A DNA stretch of 64,000 nt from positions 268,890 to 332,889 of the forward strand of contig JALVZQ010000003.1 of assembly GCA_027037535.1 (NCBI GenBank), written 5' to 3'. The DNA is from Acidilobaceae archaeon (GTDB lineage Archaea > Thermoproteota > Thermoprotei_A > Sulfolobales > Acidilobaceae). Both the position numbers and the translations under genes were made by a program. How positions within the stretch are numbered: position 1 is the first letter of the stretch; each line of letters opens with the position of its first letter. Shown here piece by piece: positions 45,094 through 53,834 of the stretch. The notes below the pieces were generated by a model that saw only the letters and a program-made list of their open reading frames with translations, had not been told where the DNA came from and made no database searches.

Positions 45094-45789
45094 TTGGACG
45101 CAACGACAGTATTCTTCAATCATCTTCCATTCATAATAGTAACTGTCTTACTTCCGCTAGTAGGAGCTATCTATATCAGCATAAGGCATATCTATACGGT
45201 TGTTCGAGATAGGAGGATATATCCTGTAACAGGTGAAGCGTATAGTATTTATCTTCTACTAGCCCTTGCAGGGTTAATTGTTTTAGGCCTTGTATTCTTC
45301 AGGGTAGCTTATGATTATACTTATACGTCTATGGAGCTAGTTGTTAGGCCAGATACAGGCCAGGCAGTTATGGTTACTCGTAACTGGGTGATAATCAAGG
45401 ATTTAGAGGATCTTAACCTCTACATCGGGATTGTTGATTTCTTGAGGGTATTCTATTTCCTGGCCGGCGTCACAATTGGTCTCGGAGCTATACCGTTGAT
45501 GCTTAGGATGGCTCATAAGCTCTGGATGATAGAAGTAATGATATTTGTATTCAACCCCCTCATGTTCGTATACCTTGAGATTAAGCCATTGCAAAGGATG
45601 AAGTATTCTTATGCTCTTACACAAGGATACAATCTTAGTCTGAGGAGCTCGCCTTATAATGATTATGCTTATGGCCTTATACATTTCTGGTTTCCTGCTG
45701 GGCTAATACTTGGTCTTATCATTTCTGTATCTTTATTGTTATTTGTTAGACGGTGGGCTGTTAATTTAGAGTTATTGAAAAAATACTAG
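45094..45789 (+). CDS. Membrane protein of unknown function linked to trkH
   Basis: A 231-residue protein with about five transmembrane segments and a short C-terminal basic tail. The first segment starts at about residue 11. A soluble loop of about 40 residues (YTYTSMELVVRPDTGQAVMV) lies between segments 2 and 3. TTG start, 16 nt after trkH, so co-transcribed. It could be an accessory subunit in place of TrkA but shows no nucleotide-binding motif. Confidence 0.6.
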   Translation: MDATTVFFNHLPFIIVTVLLPLVGAIYISIRHIYTVVRDRRIYPVTGEAYSIYLLLALAGLIVLGLVFFRVAYDYTYTSMELVVRPDTGQAVMVTRNWVIIKDLEDLNLYIGIVDFLRVFYFLAGVTIGLGAIPLMLRMAHKLWMIEVMIFVFNPLMFVYLEIKPLQRMKYSYALTQGYNLSLRSSPYNDYAYGLIHFWFPAGLILGLIISVSLLLFVRRWAVNLELLKKY

Positions 45790-45977
45790 TATGAATAATT
45801 TTTATGATATATAGTATTCTATTTTATCTTTTTAGTACTATTAAGTATTGTCTTTATAGATTAATAATTATTGTGTAGTGATGGAGTAAATAGATATTGA
45901 TTCTAGATAAAATTTTTTGTTAAAGAATTTATCTTAGAGTTTTTATAGTTATTTTAAGAATAAATACTTTAAGATAT

Positions 45978-46005
45978 ACAGTATGTAATGACTGTATAAA
46001 CAGTC
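45978..46005. promoter_or_regulatory. Three overlapping half-sites ahead of the fibre genes
   Basis: ACAGT (45978), ACTGT (45991) and ACAGTC (46000) alternate orientation. GACTGT-ATAA-ACAGTC (45990-46005) is a perfect 6-bp dyad, 12 nt before the ATG at 46018; ACAGT-ACTGT (45978-45995) is a second possible dyad using the same middle half-site. The 228-nt upstream spacer is otherwise very AT-rich with a TATA-like region near 45955-45970. This arrangement suits a switch between alternative bound or folded states. Confidence 0.45.
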
Positions 46006-46017
46006 GGAAAATACAAA

Positions 46018-46674
46018 ATGAAAAGTAAAGAAAAGTTAGCCCTTGTCTTGGCTATAGTCCCGTTATTACTGCTCACAATGAGTGGTATGACGCTTTCACA
46101 CTGGGACGACGACGTCAAGGTAGAGGGAAGCATAAGCATGGGTACTTTTGATGTCCAGATGAGTCTCGAAGACTTTTACGATAATGAGACCTCGTTGGAC
46201 GTCGGCCATATCTCCGCATCGCTAGCTGATTGGAACGATGGAGACGACGTAGATGGAGGAGTCAACGACTCATTGATAATAACAATGAGCAATGTCTATC
46301 CAGGATACGAGGGATGCGTAGTATTCAACATCGACAACAACGGAACAATCCCTGCAGAGACAAATGAAACAATGATAACCCTAACAGGTAGTAGCACGTT
46401 CGACTGGGATACATACGGAGAATACGTAATAGCAGAACTATACTACTTAGGAGGAGGAACACCCTTACTCTTAGCACATCTAGACAATGGAAGCCTAGTA
46501 TACGACTATGACTTCACAACAGACCCACAAGGACTACTAACACTAGACGTCGGAGAATCACAGTGGTTCCAACTATGCATAGGCCTAACACAGGATCCTA
46601 ACGCACCAGAAGCAATGATGGACACCAGTATGGAGTTCAGCCTAGTTCTAACATGGATACAGGCGGTTCCATAA
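46018..46674 (+). CDS. TasA/AbpA-like fibre subunit (first paralogue)
   Basis: A 218-residue exported protein. The signal segment LALVLAIVPLLLLTMSGMT is followed by the family signature LSHWDDDVKVEGSISMG, which the second paralogue shares, and by a beta-sandwich core with YEGCVVFNIDNNGTIPAET. TasA-type subunits of bacterial biofilm fibres and AbpA of Pyrobaculum bundling pili have this layout, polymerise by donor-strand complementation, and are processed by SipW-type peptidases, one of which lies downstream. No strong SD is visible, fitting a leaderless mRNA. The assignment is by motif and context. Confidence 0.75.
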   Translation: MKSKEKLALVLAIVPLLLLTMSGMTLSHWDDDVKVEGSISMGTFDVQMSLEDFYDNETSLDVGHISASLADWNDGDDVDGGVNDSLIITMSNVYPGYEGCVVFNIDNNGTIPAETNETMITLTGSSTFDWDTYGEYVIAELYYLGGGTPLLLAHLDNGSLVYDYDFTTDPQGLLTLDVGESQWFQLCIGLTQDPNAPEAMMDTSMEFSLVLTWIQAVP

Positions 46675-46696
46675 GACGAGAACAGCATAGCCACGG

Positions 46697-46766
46697 CACG
46701 GAGACAGGATATGATACACGGAGCCATTAAGGTGGCATTGACTATGTATCATGTCGTTGAGCCGTG
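46697..46766 (+). promoter_or_regulatory. Multi-tier hairpin between the two fibre-subunit genes
   Basis: CACGG (46697-46701) pairs with CCGTG (46762-46766), ATGATAC (46711-46717) with GTATCAT (46746-46752), and GCCATT with GGTGGC inside (46723-46736, two wobble pairs). This 70-nt imperfect hairpin would lie in the intercistronic mRNA and might adjust relative expression of the two subunits or stop most transcripts. Confidence 0.5.
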
Positions 46767-46809
46767 TCGATAACTCAAATCAAGTGAGAAATTAGAGAGG
46801 AGATGGGGT

Positions 46810-47586
46810 ATGAATAACAAATACGCAATAGTAGCCTTGCTCGGAATACTAGCAGTACTAGCACTAACAATGACGGGACCAGGACTAACAGTATCACATT
46901 GGAATGATCAAGTAAAGATCGAAGGATCAATGTCAACGGGAAGCCTAGAATGGGATATAACACCGACAGGACTATCCTGGAACACCAACACAGTAATGCA
47001 CTTCGACGCAGGTGTGAGAGCAAGTGGTGATGGACCGGGACAGACAGGTATAATAGGAATCAATCTAGTAAATGCATATCCTAATGGATACGGTGCATAC
47101 GTCTTCCAAGTACGGAACGAAGGAACAATACCGGTACATGTAACGTTCTGGTTCGAGACCGGAACAGGATGCGCAGGAAACCTGGCAGACTATATACTGA
47201 TCAACCCTGTATTTGACGCGCCATTCTATAATGGCGAGTTCGACCTACTAAACTACAGTATTGCATCGATACAAGACGGATGGACAAGCCCATATACTAG
47301 GCCACTCTCATGGTGGCTTAACAACGTCAACAGTATGAGTACAGCAATGAGCCTAGAGTCAAACATGGAATCGGGCACAGTACTCTACACAAACACAACA
47401 AGTACAACGATAATGCAATATGACACCGATAATATCCTGATGCCGGGAGAGAAGACAATAATATTTGTATGGATAGGGATAAGTGACGAGCTACAGCAAC
47501 ACGAAGAATACATGGGAGAGAGCTGTGGAGACGCCTATAACCCAGCGTTCTACATCCACTACTACGCGGTACAAGCTCTCCCATAA
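46810..47586 (+). CDS. TasA/AbpA-like fibre subunit (second paralogue)
   Basis: A 258-residue exported protein: signal segment IVALLGILAVLALTMTGPG, shared signature VSHWNDQVKIEGSMSTGSLE, and a beta-rich domain with NGYGAYVFQVRNEGTIPVHV and several N-x-T sites. It matches the first paralogue at both the mature N-terminus and the YP-x-GY block, but is 40 residues longer with a Ser/Thr insertion (about 180-200). Cysteines near residues 121 and 238 could pair. GGAG lies 7 nt before the ATG. It may be the major subunit while the first is minor or an initiator. Confidence 0.78.
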   Translation: MNNKYAIVALLGILAVLALTMTGPGLTVSHWNDQVKIEGSMSTGSLEWDITPTGLSWNTNTVMHFDAGVRASGDGPGQTGIIGINLVNAYPNGYGAYVFQVRNEGTIPVHVTFWFETGTGCAGNLADYILINPVFDAPFYNGEFDLLNYSIASIQDGWTSPYTRPLSWWLNNVNSMSTAMSLESNMESGTVLYTNTTSTTIMQYDTDNILMPGEKTIIFVWIGISDELQQHEEYMGESCGDAYNPAFYIHYYAVQALP

Positions 47587-47630
47587 CACACAATGAATAA
47601 CACTAATGTTATGCGAGGCGGAGACATAAA

Positions 47631-48827
47631 ATGAACGATTTTTCCCACGGCCTCAAAAGGCACACAAACGAGATATTTCTCCTATTATCTATCATTTCAT
47701 TCTACAGAATATCCAATTTTATTCCAAGAATATCTTCGCAGCTATCACAGTCGCTCACAGGTTACTATATGCTTCTAGCAACATTCTCTCTGGGGATCCT
47801 AGCTGTCCTAGGCTCGCTATACATTTATACCTATAAGCCAGAGGGGGCGAAACACCCAAAGATACAAGCTCGAGCATTCACTGCAGGTGTTGCCTTAGCA
47901 GGAGTGTCATATATTGTATTTCTTGGACTTCAATGGATAATGTACGATTTTCAGTCCGTTGATTTTGGAGGACTATCATTTGTCTTATTCTGGATATATG
48001 CGTTGTCAATAGGACTATCATTCTCTCTTATAATAAAGATAGTTGAGTTAATAGTCTACGAGAGTGATGAAGATAAGTCGCTACTTGCACTAATAGCAGG
48101 AGGAATACTATCTGTACTCTACATTTTCTCACCCGGGACAACATATATCTCGACGCTAATACTCTTGTTCGGATTAGGAATGGCCGCCACACTGCTATAC
48201 CAGAAATACGGGTTACTGGCATCAACAGGATTCATAGCAACGGTATATTTGGCATGGTCATTGTCTCCCATTAAGTTTAATGGCTCCGTCCTAGCACACT
48301 CGATACTCTCAACAATAACAATCATAATAGTAGGCTATACGTACACGTCACTTTCAAAAGAGAAGTTACAGGAATATAGAGAAAATCTATCGTGGAAAAC
48401 ACTACTCGTCATCGGAGTATTGTCCTTAGCTCTTGTAGGGATCTTGGCGGGGCTATCAAGTGGTTATAGGGCGTATGTAGTGGTCACAGGAAGCATGGAG
48501 CCAACATTGAACATTGGCGACTTCGTAATAGTCGCACCAAAGCCCTGCTATAATATTGGAGACATTATCTCATTCAACTATAATGGTGTTGTAATAACTC
48601 ACAGGGTCCACACCATACTAAACGATGATACTATGAGGACTAAGGGAGACGCAAACGCAGAACCTGATCCATATATTGTAACAAGCGATATGGTTATAGG
48701 TGAATTAAGGCTGAGGATACCAGTTATCGGATGGATTATAATCTTGTTAAACTGGAACATCTATACACGGCTTGCAATAGCAGGAATAAGCATAATAGTG
48801 ATAGCATATCTATTATTCAAGAGATAA
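47631..48827 (+). CDS. SipW-type signal peptidase with extra N-terminal membrane domain
   Basis: A 398-residue protein. The C-terminal catalytic domain (about 270-398) has VVTGSMEPTLNIGD (catalytic serine about 288), the serine-histidine type motif ITHRVHTI, and TKGDANAEPDP, as in archaeal/ER-type S26B peptidases and SipW. The first 250 residues are eight or so transmembrane segments not found in ordinary signal peptidases. Its place after the two TasA/AbpA-like genes argues for dedicated processing of these fibres. GGAG precedes the ATG by 7 nt. Confidence 0.85.
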   Translation: MNDFSHGLKRHTNEIFLLLSIISFYRISNFIPRISSQLSQSLTGYYMLLATFSLGILAVLGSLYIYTYKPEGAKHPKIQARAFTAGVALAGVSYIVFLGLQWIMYDFQSVDFGGLSFVLFWIYALSIGLSFSLIIKIVELIVYESDEDKSLLALIAGGILSVLYIFSPGTTYISTLILLFGLGMAATLLYQKYGLLASTGFIATVYLAWSLSPIKFNGSVLAHSILSTITIIIVGYTYTSLSKEKLQEYRENLSWKTLLVIGVLSLALVGILAGLSSGYRAYVVVTGSMEPTLNIGDFVIVAPKPCYNIGDIISFNYNGVVITHRVHTILNDDTMRTKGDANAEPDPYIVTSDMVIGELRLRIPVIGWIIILLNWNIYTRLAIAGISIIVIAYLLFKR

Positions 48828-48868
48828 CTAGTATTTTATTATTACATGATGTAACTAGCCTAAATTCG

Positions 48869-49669
48869 TTATATTGTTTTTCTATGGAGTCCTCCGTCAA
48901 CAGGTATAATTGCCCCATTAATGTAGCTTGAAAGGTCACTTAGAAGGAACAATGCCGCATAACCCATATCTTCGGTGGTACCTATTCGTCCTAACGGTAT
49001 CTTCCCTCTTAAGCTATCAAGATATCTCTCTGGGTTATCCGGCATTCTTTTCGCTGCCAGACTCATCAGCCTATCTGTTAAAATGTATCCTGGAACTATG
49101 GCGTTTACTCTAATACCATACCTTCCTAGGTCTCTTGCAAGAACCTGGGTGAGCCCATGTAATGCTATACGAAGAGCGCTACTGGTTGTTATAACGGGAT
49201 CAGGCTCCCACGCAGCAATACTTGTTACGAATACGATGCCAGGATTCCTATGTAAGCGGGCGCTCTCTTTCAATGAGTCCAGTGCTGTCTTAACTATTTC
49301 TATAGCGCTATGAATAAGAACCTGGCTACTATGTTTCCAGTCTTCTAATGTGAGCTCGTCAAAGAATCCTTGGGGAGGAGGCGGAGGTACATAAACTATG
49401 CCGTCTAATCCATTCATCGACTCCAGGGCTTCTTTTACAATTCTAGAACCATTTCCAGGCTTGGACAGATCAGCGGCAGTATAACCTACTACCTTTCCTC
49501 TAGTATCTGGGTCCTGCTCGATCTTTTGCACAGCCTTTTCTAAACGGTTAGGGCTAAGACTCGTCAAGTAGAGAAGTGCTCCATGACGAGCCAGTATTTT
49601 GGAAATACCAAAGCCTATTCCTCTACTTGCCCCAGTAACAATGATTCTTTTACCATTCAGCAAGAACAT
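48869..49669 (-). CDS. Atypical short-chain dehydrogenase/reductase
   Basis: A 266-residue SDR with the NAD(P) loop TGASRGIGFGISK (about 10-22) and the C-terminal RVNAIVPGYILTDR and GAIIPVDGGLH motifs. Where most SDRs have Y-x-x-x-K the sequence reads SSALRIALHGLT, so the catalytic tyrosine and lysine are serine and arginine. This subset may have a changed mechanism or be a binding protein. ATG at 49669 follows GGAG by 6 nt; an upstream extension of 45 residues lacks family similarity and is rejected. Confidence 0.8.
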   Translation of the reverse strand: MFLLNGKRIIVTGASRGIGFGISKILARHGALLYLTSLSPNRLEKAVQKIEQDPDTRGKVVGYTAADLSKPGNGSRIVKEALESMNGLDGIVYVPPPPPQGFFDELTLEDWKHSSQVLIHSAIEIVKTALDSLKESARLHRNPGIVFVTSIAAWEPDPVITTSSALRIALHGLTQVLARDLGRYGIRVNAIVPGYILTDRLMSLAAKRMPDNPERYLDSLRGKIPLGRIGTTEDMGYAALFLLSDLSSYINGAIIPVDGGLHRKTI

Positions 49670-49869
49670 TTTCATCTCCAATTGATAGTGGAAGAGTCTT
49701 AGATAATTAGGATTAATGATGATTACCCGGTAAAGGATTTTCATTCTCAAGGTGAGATATGGTATTGTCTCTAAGGAGACAATATCTATTATATTTTCTG
49801 TCATAAATTTGATATTTACTGATGATTATCAATGTAGAAGGATAATAATTTAGATCGTGGAGGACTACA

Positions 49870-50292
49870 GTGAACGAGAACACGTATGAGTCGGTCTCAC
49901 ATGAAATGGAGCATGGCATATACATATATAATGGAAGGGGCTGGGCACGTCTGTCTAGTTTGAAAGATTTACCGAATGGTGCTTCCATATTATATTTCTC
50001 CAATGTGAGATGTCCTGCCTGTAAGAAATTTAATAAAATATAAAATAGTATGACGGGAGAGTTAGAGGAGAAGACTTCACTCGTGGTAGTGGTTTGTGGC
50101 TGGTTTGAGGAGGATTGTAGATCGCGTGAAGCGGCGAAACTCTTTGATACCATGGCTGTTTATGGGACTCCTACTATAGTATCCGTATGCAAAAAGAATG
50201 GAGAAATAGTCTCGGTCTCTGTTCATCCCGGTTTTAAGTCCCCAGAAGAACTACGTGATATAGTTCAAAGGCTCTTGGAAAAATGTAAGTAG
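49870..50292 (+). pseudogene. Thioredoxin-fold protein interrupted by one in-frame TAA
   Basis: A GTG start at 49870 with GGAGG 7 nt upstream opens a frame whose residues about 49-56 are the active site VRCPACKK. Translation meets TAA at 50041-50043, then continues in the same frame with ATG at 50050 and the rest of the fold: strand TSLVVVVCGWF, then VYGTPTIVSV holding the conserved cis-proline. The stop occupies a position where relatives usually have an aromatic residue. Read through, the protein would be about 140 residues. Both halves appear intact, so this is a recent break, a sequencing error, or recoding. The downstream part alone lacks the active site. Confidence 0.75.
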
Positions 50293-50329
50293 AATTAGAA
50301 GGATATGATATCAACTCTGTTCTTCTTCC

Positions 50330-51637
50330 TTATTCTGCCGTTATTCTTGTTTTGACTATTATATGGGGAAGGAGGCTAGGTATACTTACCTCCCACCACT
50401 GGATTGGCCATAGCTCCTTGCCCAAGCCAACAATATTCCTTATGAGATCTCTTAGAGAGCCAGTGATCCGGGCTCGTTTAGAACATCCAACTGGCTTACC
50501 ACCGCGTACTAGTAGTAGTGCGTCTCTGGTGACTGTGGAGAATGTGCCCTCAACATAGTTCTGGAACCTCGTATACCAGTTGTTTGTAGCGTATATTCCA
50601 TCGCCTAGAGCTTCTAATAGCTCTTCTTCTTTTATGTCTCCTGGCTCTACGATTATGTTGAACGGTGTTGGCTGGATTATCCCCGCATTACCTGTTGTTT
50701 CTCCACCAAGTAATCGTGCTGTTTTACTATTATGTAGAATGTTCTCGAGTATTCCTCTGTTCAAGATATGTTTCCTAAAGGTCTTAATGCCCTCGTCGTC
50801 GAAGAGTCTATAGCCTGGGAGATCCTCGTTATGTGGATCATCGATTATGCTTAGTTGTTCGCTGGCGACCGGTTGTTTGATATCGTCTGGGCGGAAGAAG
50901 CTCATTCCAAAGATCATGCTTGCTCCACTAGCTGCCATCGTCACGTATTGTAGCAAATTTCCTACTATCATTGGGGATAGTAGCACCTTGTAATTTCCAG
51001 TTTCAAGCTTTACTTGCGGAAGAGACTGGCATGTCTCAGCAAGCTCTACGGCTTTCTCTATTGCTTTTTTGGCCTTGCCTGGCTCGTATCGCGTGGAGGT
51101 CCAGCTCCACTGCCCGCTAGCATCGTCGCCGCGGAAGATTCTTAGATAGCCTTGGAAACTAGTGGACTCTCCTTTTAGCCAGGCACCGTTGCTTCCCGCA
51201 AGTAACTGAGACTTGTAGGATAAGGTTATTGCGCCAGCGGAGTTCGTTAGTTCCGTTAAGGACAAGTCTGATATCATCTGTGATATGTCTCCCGATATAG
51301 CCATTTCCTTAACGTTCTCGTCAACAAGCCAGTAAGGTGCTCCGTTTGACTCGGGTAGGGGAGCGTATAGTGGTGAGGGGGTCAATTTATCAAGTATCTG
51401 GATGGATTTTTCTATTGCTTCGTCAGGGCTACTCGTCCTAAAACTTGACACGGTCATCTTGCCGTCTTTCGCGAAGTATAGGTTGACGCTGATTTCGCTC
51501 CAGGACTGTGTTACCGATGGCTTGCCATTGGCTAGTTTTAGCATTACCGAGTTTTCGGCTTCTAACTGTACTATGTATTCGGGAACGTGTCCTTTTATAT
51601 TCTCGACTAGTTTCTTTGCGAACTCTTCTAAGTTCAT
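50330..51637 (-). CDS. pmbA: TldD/PmbA family protein, PmbA-like partner
   Basis: A 435-residue TldE/PmbA-type protein. It lacks the HExxxH site but has the family's GNAGIIQPTPFNIIVEPG segment near the C-terminal core. With TldD it forms a heterodimer in which TldD carries the metal; together they cleave unfolded peptides or process modified peptides in bacteria. It overlaps the tldD gene by 4 nt. Archaeal substrates are unknown. Confidence 0.85.
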   Translation of the reverse strand: MNLEEFAKKLVENIKGHVPEYIVQLEAENSVMLKLANGKPSVTQSWSEISVNLYFAKDGKMTVSSFRTSSPDEAIEKSIQILDKLTPSPLYAPLPESNGAPYWLVDENVKEMAISGDISQMISDLSLTELTNSAGAITLSYKSQLLAGSNGAWLKGESTSFQGYLRIFRGDDASGQWSWTSTRYEPGKAKKAIEKAVELAETCQSLPQVKLETGNYKVLLSPMIVGNLLQYVTMAASGASMIFGMSFFRPDDIKQPVASEQLSIIDDPHNEDLPGYRLFDDEGIKTFRKHILNRGILENILHNSKTARLLGGETTGNAGIIQPTPFNIIVEPGDIKEEELLEALGDGIYATNNWYTRFQNYVEGTFSTVTRDALLLVRGGKPVGCSKRARITGSLRDLIRNIVGLGKELWPIQWWEVSIPSLLPHIIVKTRITAE

Positions 51638-53052
51638 ATTATTCTCACCCCTCTCATCCGGATGTGCGGTCCTCCGAACCAGACAGGGACTCCTTGGCCG
51701 GGTTCTCCTTTGCCACAGGTCCCGGTGTAGAATGCTAGATCCTTTCCTACCGCGTCTATGCTTGAGAAGAATTCTACGCTGTTTACTTCTAGTGCGGGAT
51801 TCTTTACTGGTCTAGTTATTCTGCCGTTTTCTACTAGGTAGGCTTCTAGGCCTACGTAGCGAGCTCTCCACCGGTAGTCGTCAATGTTCCACTCCATATA
51901 CTTCTTAATGTACATGCCATTCTTTACGTCTTCTAGGAGTTCGTCGAAGCTGTAGTCTCCGGGTACGAGATAAGTATTCGCCATCCTAACTATAGGCTCA
52001 GCCCACCATTCCTTGGCCCTCGCGGATGCATTGCTATGGGTGTTCATTTCATAGGCCGTCTCCCTGTTGTGAAGGTATTCTTCCAGGTATCCGTTTCTAA
52101 TCAGGTATCTTGGCCTAGCAGGGACACCTTCGTCGTCCACAAGGTAGAATCCATGGCTACCCGGTATTGTAGGATCGTCAACTACTGTTACATGCTCGCT
52201 GCCTATCTTGTAGCCTGGCTCAAGCCTCCTCCTATAACTTAATCCTGCCTGGGCAGCTTCTCTGCCGAGGACTCTGTCCGCCTCGCTTGGGTGTCCTGCG
52301 GCTTCATGCATTGCTAAGCCGACTATCTCTGGGCCTAGTACTACGTCCATTTTGCCGGTGGGGCTGGGTTTAGCCTCACGCAGATAAATCGAGAGGCTGC
52401 TGGAGTCGTCTTCAAGGTTTTCGGCGATTTTCATTTTTTCCAATAGTTCTAGGCCTCCACTACCGCCTAGTTGATTCCATCTATTAGCTCTTTCACCCTG
52501 ATACTCGGCGGTTATCGAGTAGAATACTTCTATTCTTGGAATATATGATTTCACGAATGCTCCATCGCTTGTTACTAGGAGTTTCTCCTCTATGTCGTAT
52601 TTGAACATTAGCAGGACTTGTGTAATGTTTATCCTCTTATCCAGGTCAAGGCCCTTGTATAAGTCTTGGAAATACTTTATGAGGTCTTCATCGCTCCAGT
52701 CACTTATAGGCTTCTTCTCCGAAACACGGTAAGAGATTCTAGCGAGATATTCCTCGGAGAGTCCTATTCTCGGCTTGAAGTCTTTCTGTGACTTTGCAGC
52801 TTTTAATGCTCGACTGGCAGATTCAAGGATCGAGTCTTTTGTTAATAGGCTTGTAGAGGAGAAGCCAAGCCCCCCGCTGGCTATTGATCTTAGAGCTACT
52901 CCTGTCGAGTCCTCGTAGCTTGCTCCTATCAGCTGACCGTTGAGAATGGTGAAAGAGAAACCTGTTAGCTTATGAAACCTTGCTTCACTATAGGAGGATC
53001 CATTTTTCTGCATATAGTCAAGGGCTTTTTCGAGGAATGATTGATCTATCAC
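51634..53052 (-). CDS. tldD: Metalloprotease TldD
   Basis: A 472-residue TldD protease with the zinc motif MHEAAGHPSEADRVLG (about 248) and the following TVVDDPTIPGSHGFYLVDDEG. It is the catalytic subunit of the TldD/PmbA heterodimer. The gene pair is an operon, tldD first. Conservation from bacteria to archaea suggests a housekeeping role. Confidence 0.93.
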   Translation of the reverse strand: MIDQSFLEKALDYMQKNGSSYSEARFHKLTGFSFTILNGQLIGASYEDSTGVALRSIASGGLGFSSTSLLTKDSILESASRALKAAKSQKDFKPRIGLSEEYLARISYRVSEKKPISDWSDEDLIKYFQDLYKGLDLDKRINITQVLLMFKYDIEEKLLVTSDGAFVKSYIPRIEVFYSITAEYQGERANRWNQLGGSGGLELLEKMKIAENLEDDSSSLSIYLREAKPSPTGKMDVVLGPEIVGLAMHEAAGHPSEADRVLGREAAQAGLSYRRRLEPGYKIGSEHVTVVDDPTIPGSHGFYLVDDEGVPARPRYLIRNGYLEEYLHNRETAYEMNTHSNASARAKEWWAEPIVRMANTYLVPGDYSFDELLEDVKNGMYIKKYMEWNIDDYRWRARYVGLEAYLVENGRITRPVKNPALEVNSVEFFSSIDAVGKDLAFYTGTCGKGEPGQGVPVWFGGPHIRMRGVRII

Positions 53053-53276
53053 AGTTATCCACGCCCTCTCATAGAAAATATGGGTATTAACGGATTATTA
53101 TTCATGCCGATATATTGGATTATATCACGGTTATTGCATTGTTAGATACTTCCGGAATATTAATGTGTTCTAAGAGCCTATTTAGAATGGGGTGACGGAC
53201 GGGAGGCTAACAACTCCAAGTACGTAATATAGCATGGAACCAATCGCGATAATAGAATATTGAAGGGAGTTGAGAG

Positions 53277-53834
53277 TTGCTAAGTAACTCGCATCACGTG
53301 ATACCAGGTGCACCCTCAGGAGCGACAACAGGAGGATTACTCAATAATACAGGCCAGCAGATACTAGTAAATACAACGTTCATCCCTCAGACTACAACAG
53401 CTATACAAGGTAATCCAGAGTCCTATAGTAATATATGGTCGGTACTTGGAACGTTAGCCATATACGCTATAGTGTTTTTAATCGCACTCTACATAATATA
53501 TACATTATATAGGAAAGAGAGCCCTGTTAAGACCCAGCTCGAAGGAATTGAAGGTACCGGGAGAATCAGTGCTGCTTATAGTTATCAGGGGCTTAGAAAA
53601 AGACTCCGCCAAGTATACTTGTTTTTACGGAGCTCGCTTGAACAATCAATGGGAAGGAGTTATTCTTCGAAGACCATGAGAGAACTGGCTAAAGTATTAG
53701 ATAATCCAGATTCTCTTATCCTAGCAGATCACTATGATAAATCCATGTATGGAAAAGGAGAGCCTACGACCGACCAGGTCGAGTCTATAGAAAGGACGGC
53801 AAGGGGTCTAGTAGATTGGCTAAGAAAGCACTGA
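53277..53834 (+). CDS. DUF4129-like membrane protein
   Basis: A 185-residue protein with an N-terminal Ser/Thr/Gln-rich segment, one transmembrane helix (VLGTLAIYAIVFLIALYII, about 60-80) and a cytoplasmic C-terminal helical domain. YQGLRKRLRQVYLFLRSSLE and SSKTMRELAKVL match the DUF4129 pattern seen next to transglutaminase and MoxR genes. TTG start after GGGAG. It overlaps the next gene by 19 nt. Confidence 0.65.
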   Translation: MLSNSHHVIPGAPSGATTGGLLNNTGQQILVNTTFIPQTTTAIQGNPESYSNIWSVLGTLAIYAIVFLIALYIIYTLYRKESPVKTQLEGIEGTGRISAAYSYQGLRKRLRQVYLFLRSSLEQSMGRSYSSKTMRELAKVLDNPDSLILADHYDKSMYGKGEPTTDQVESIERTARGLVDWLRKH

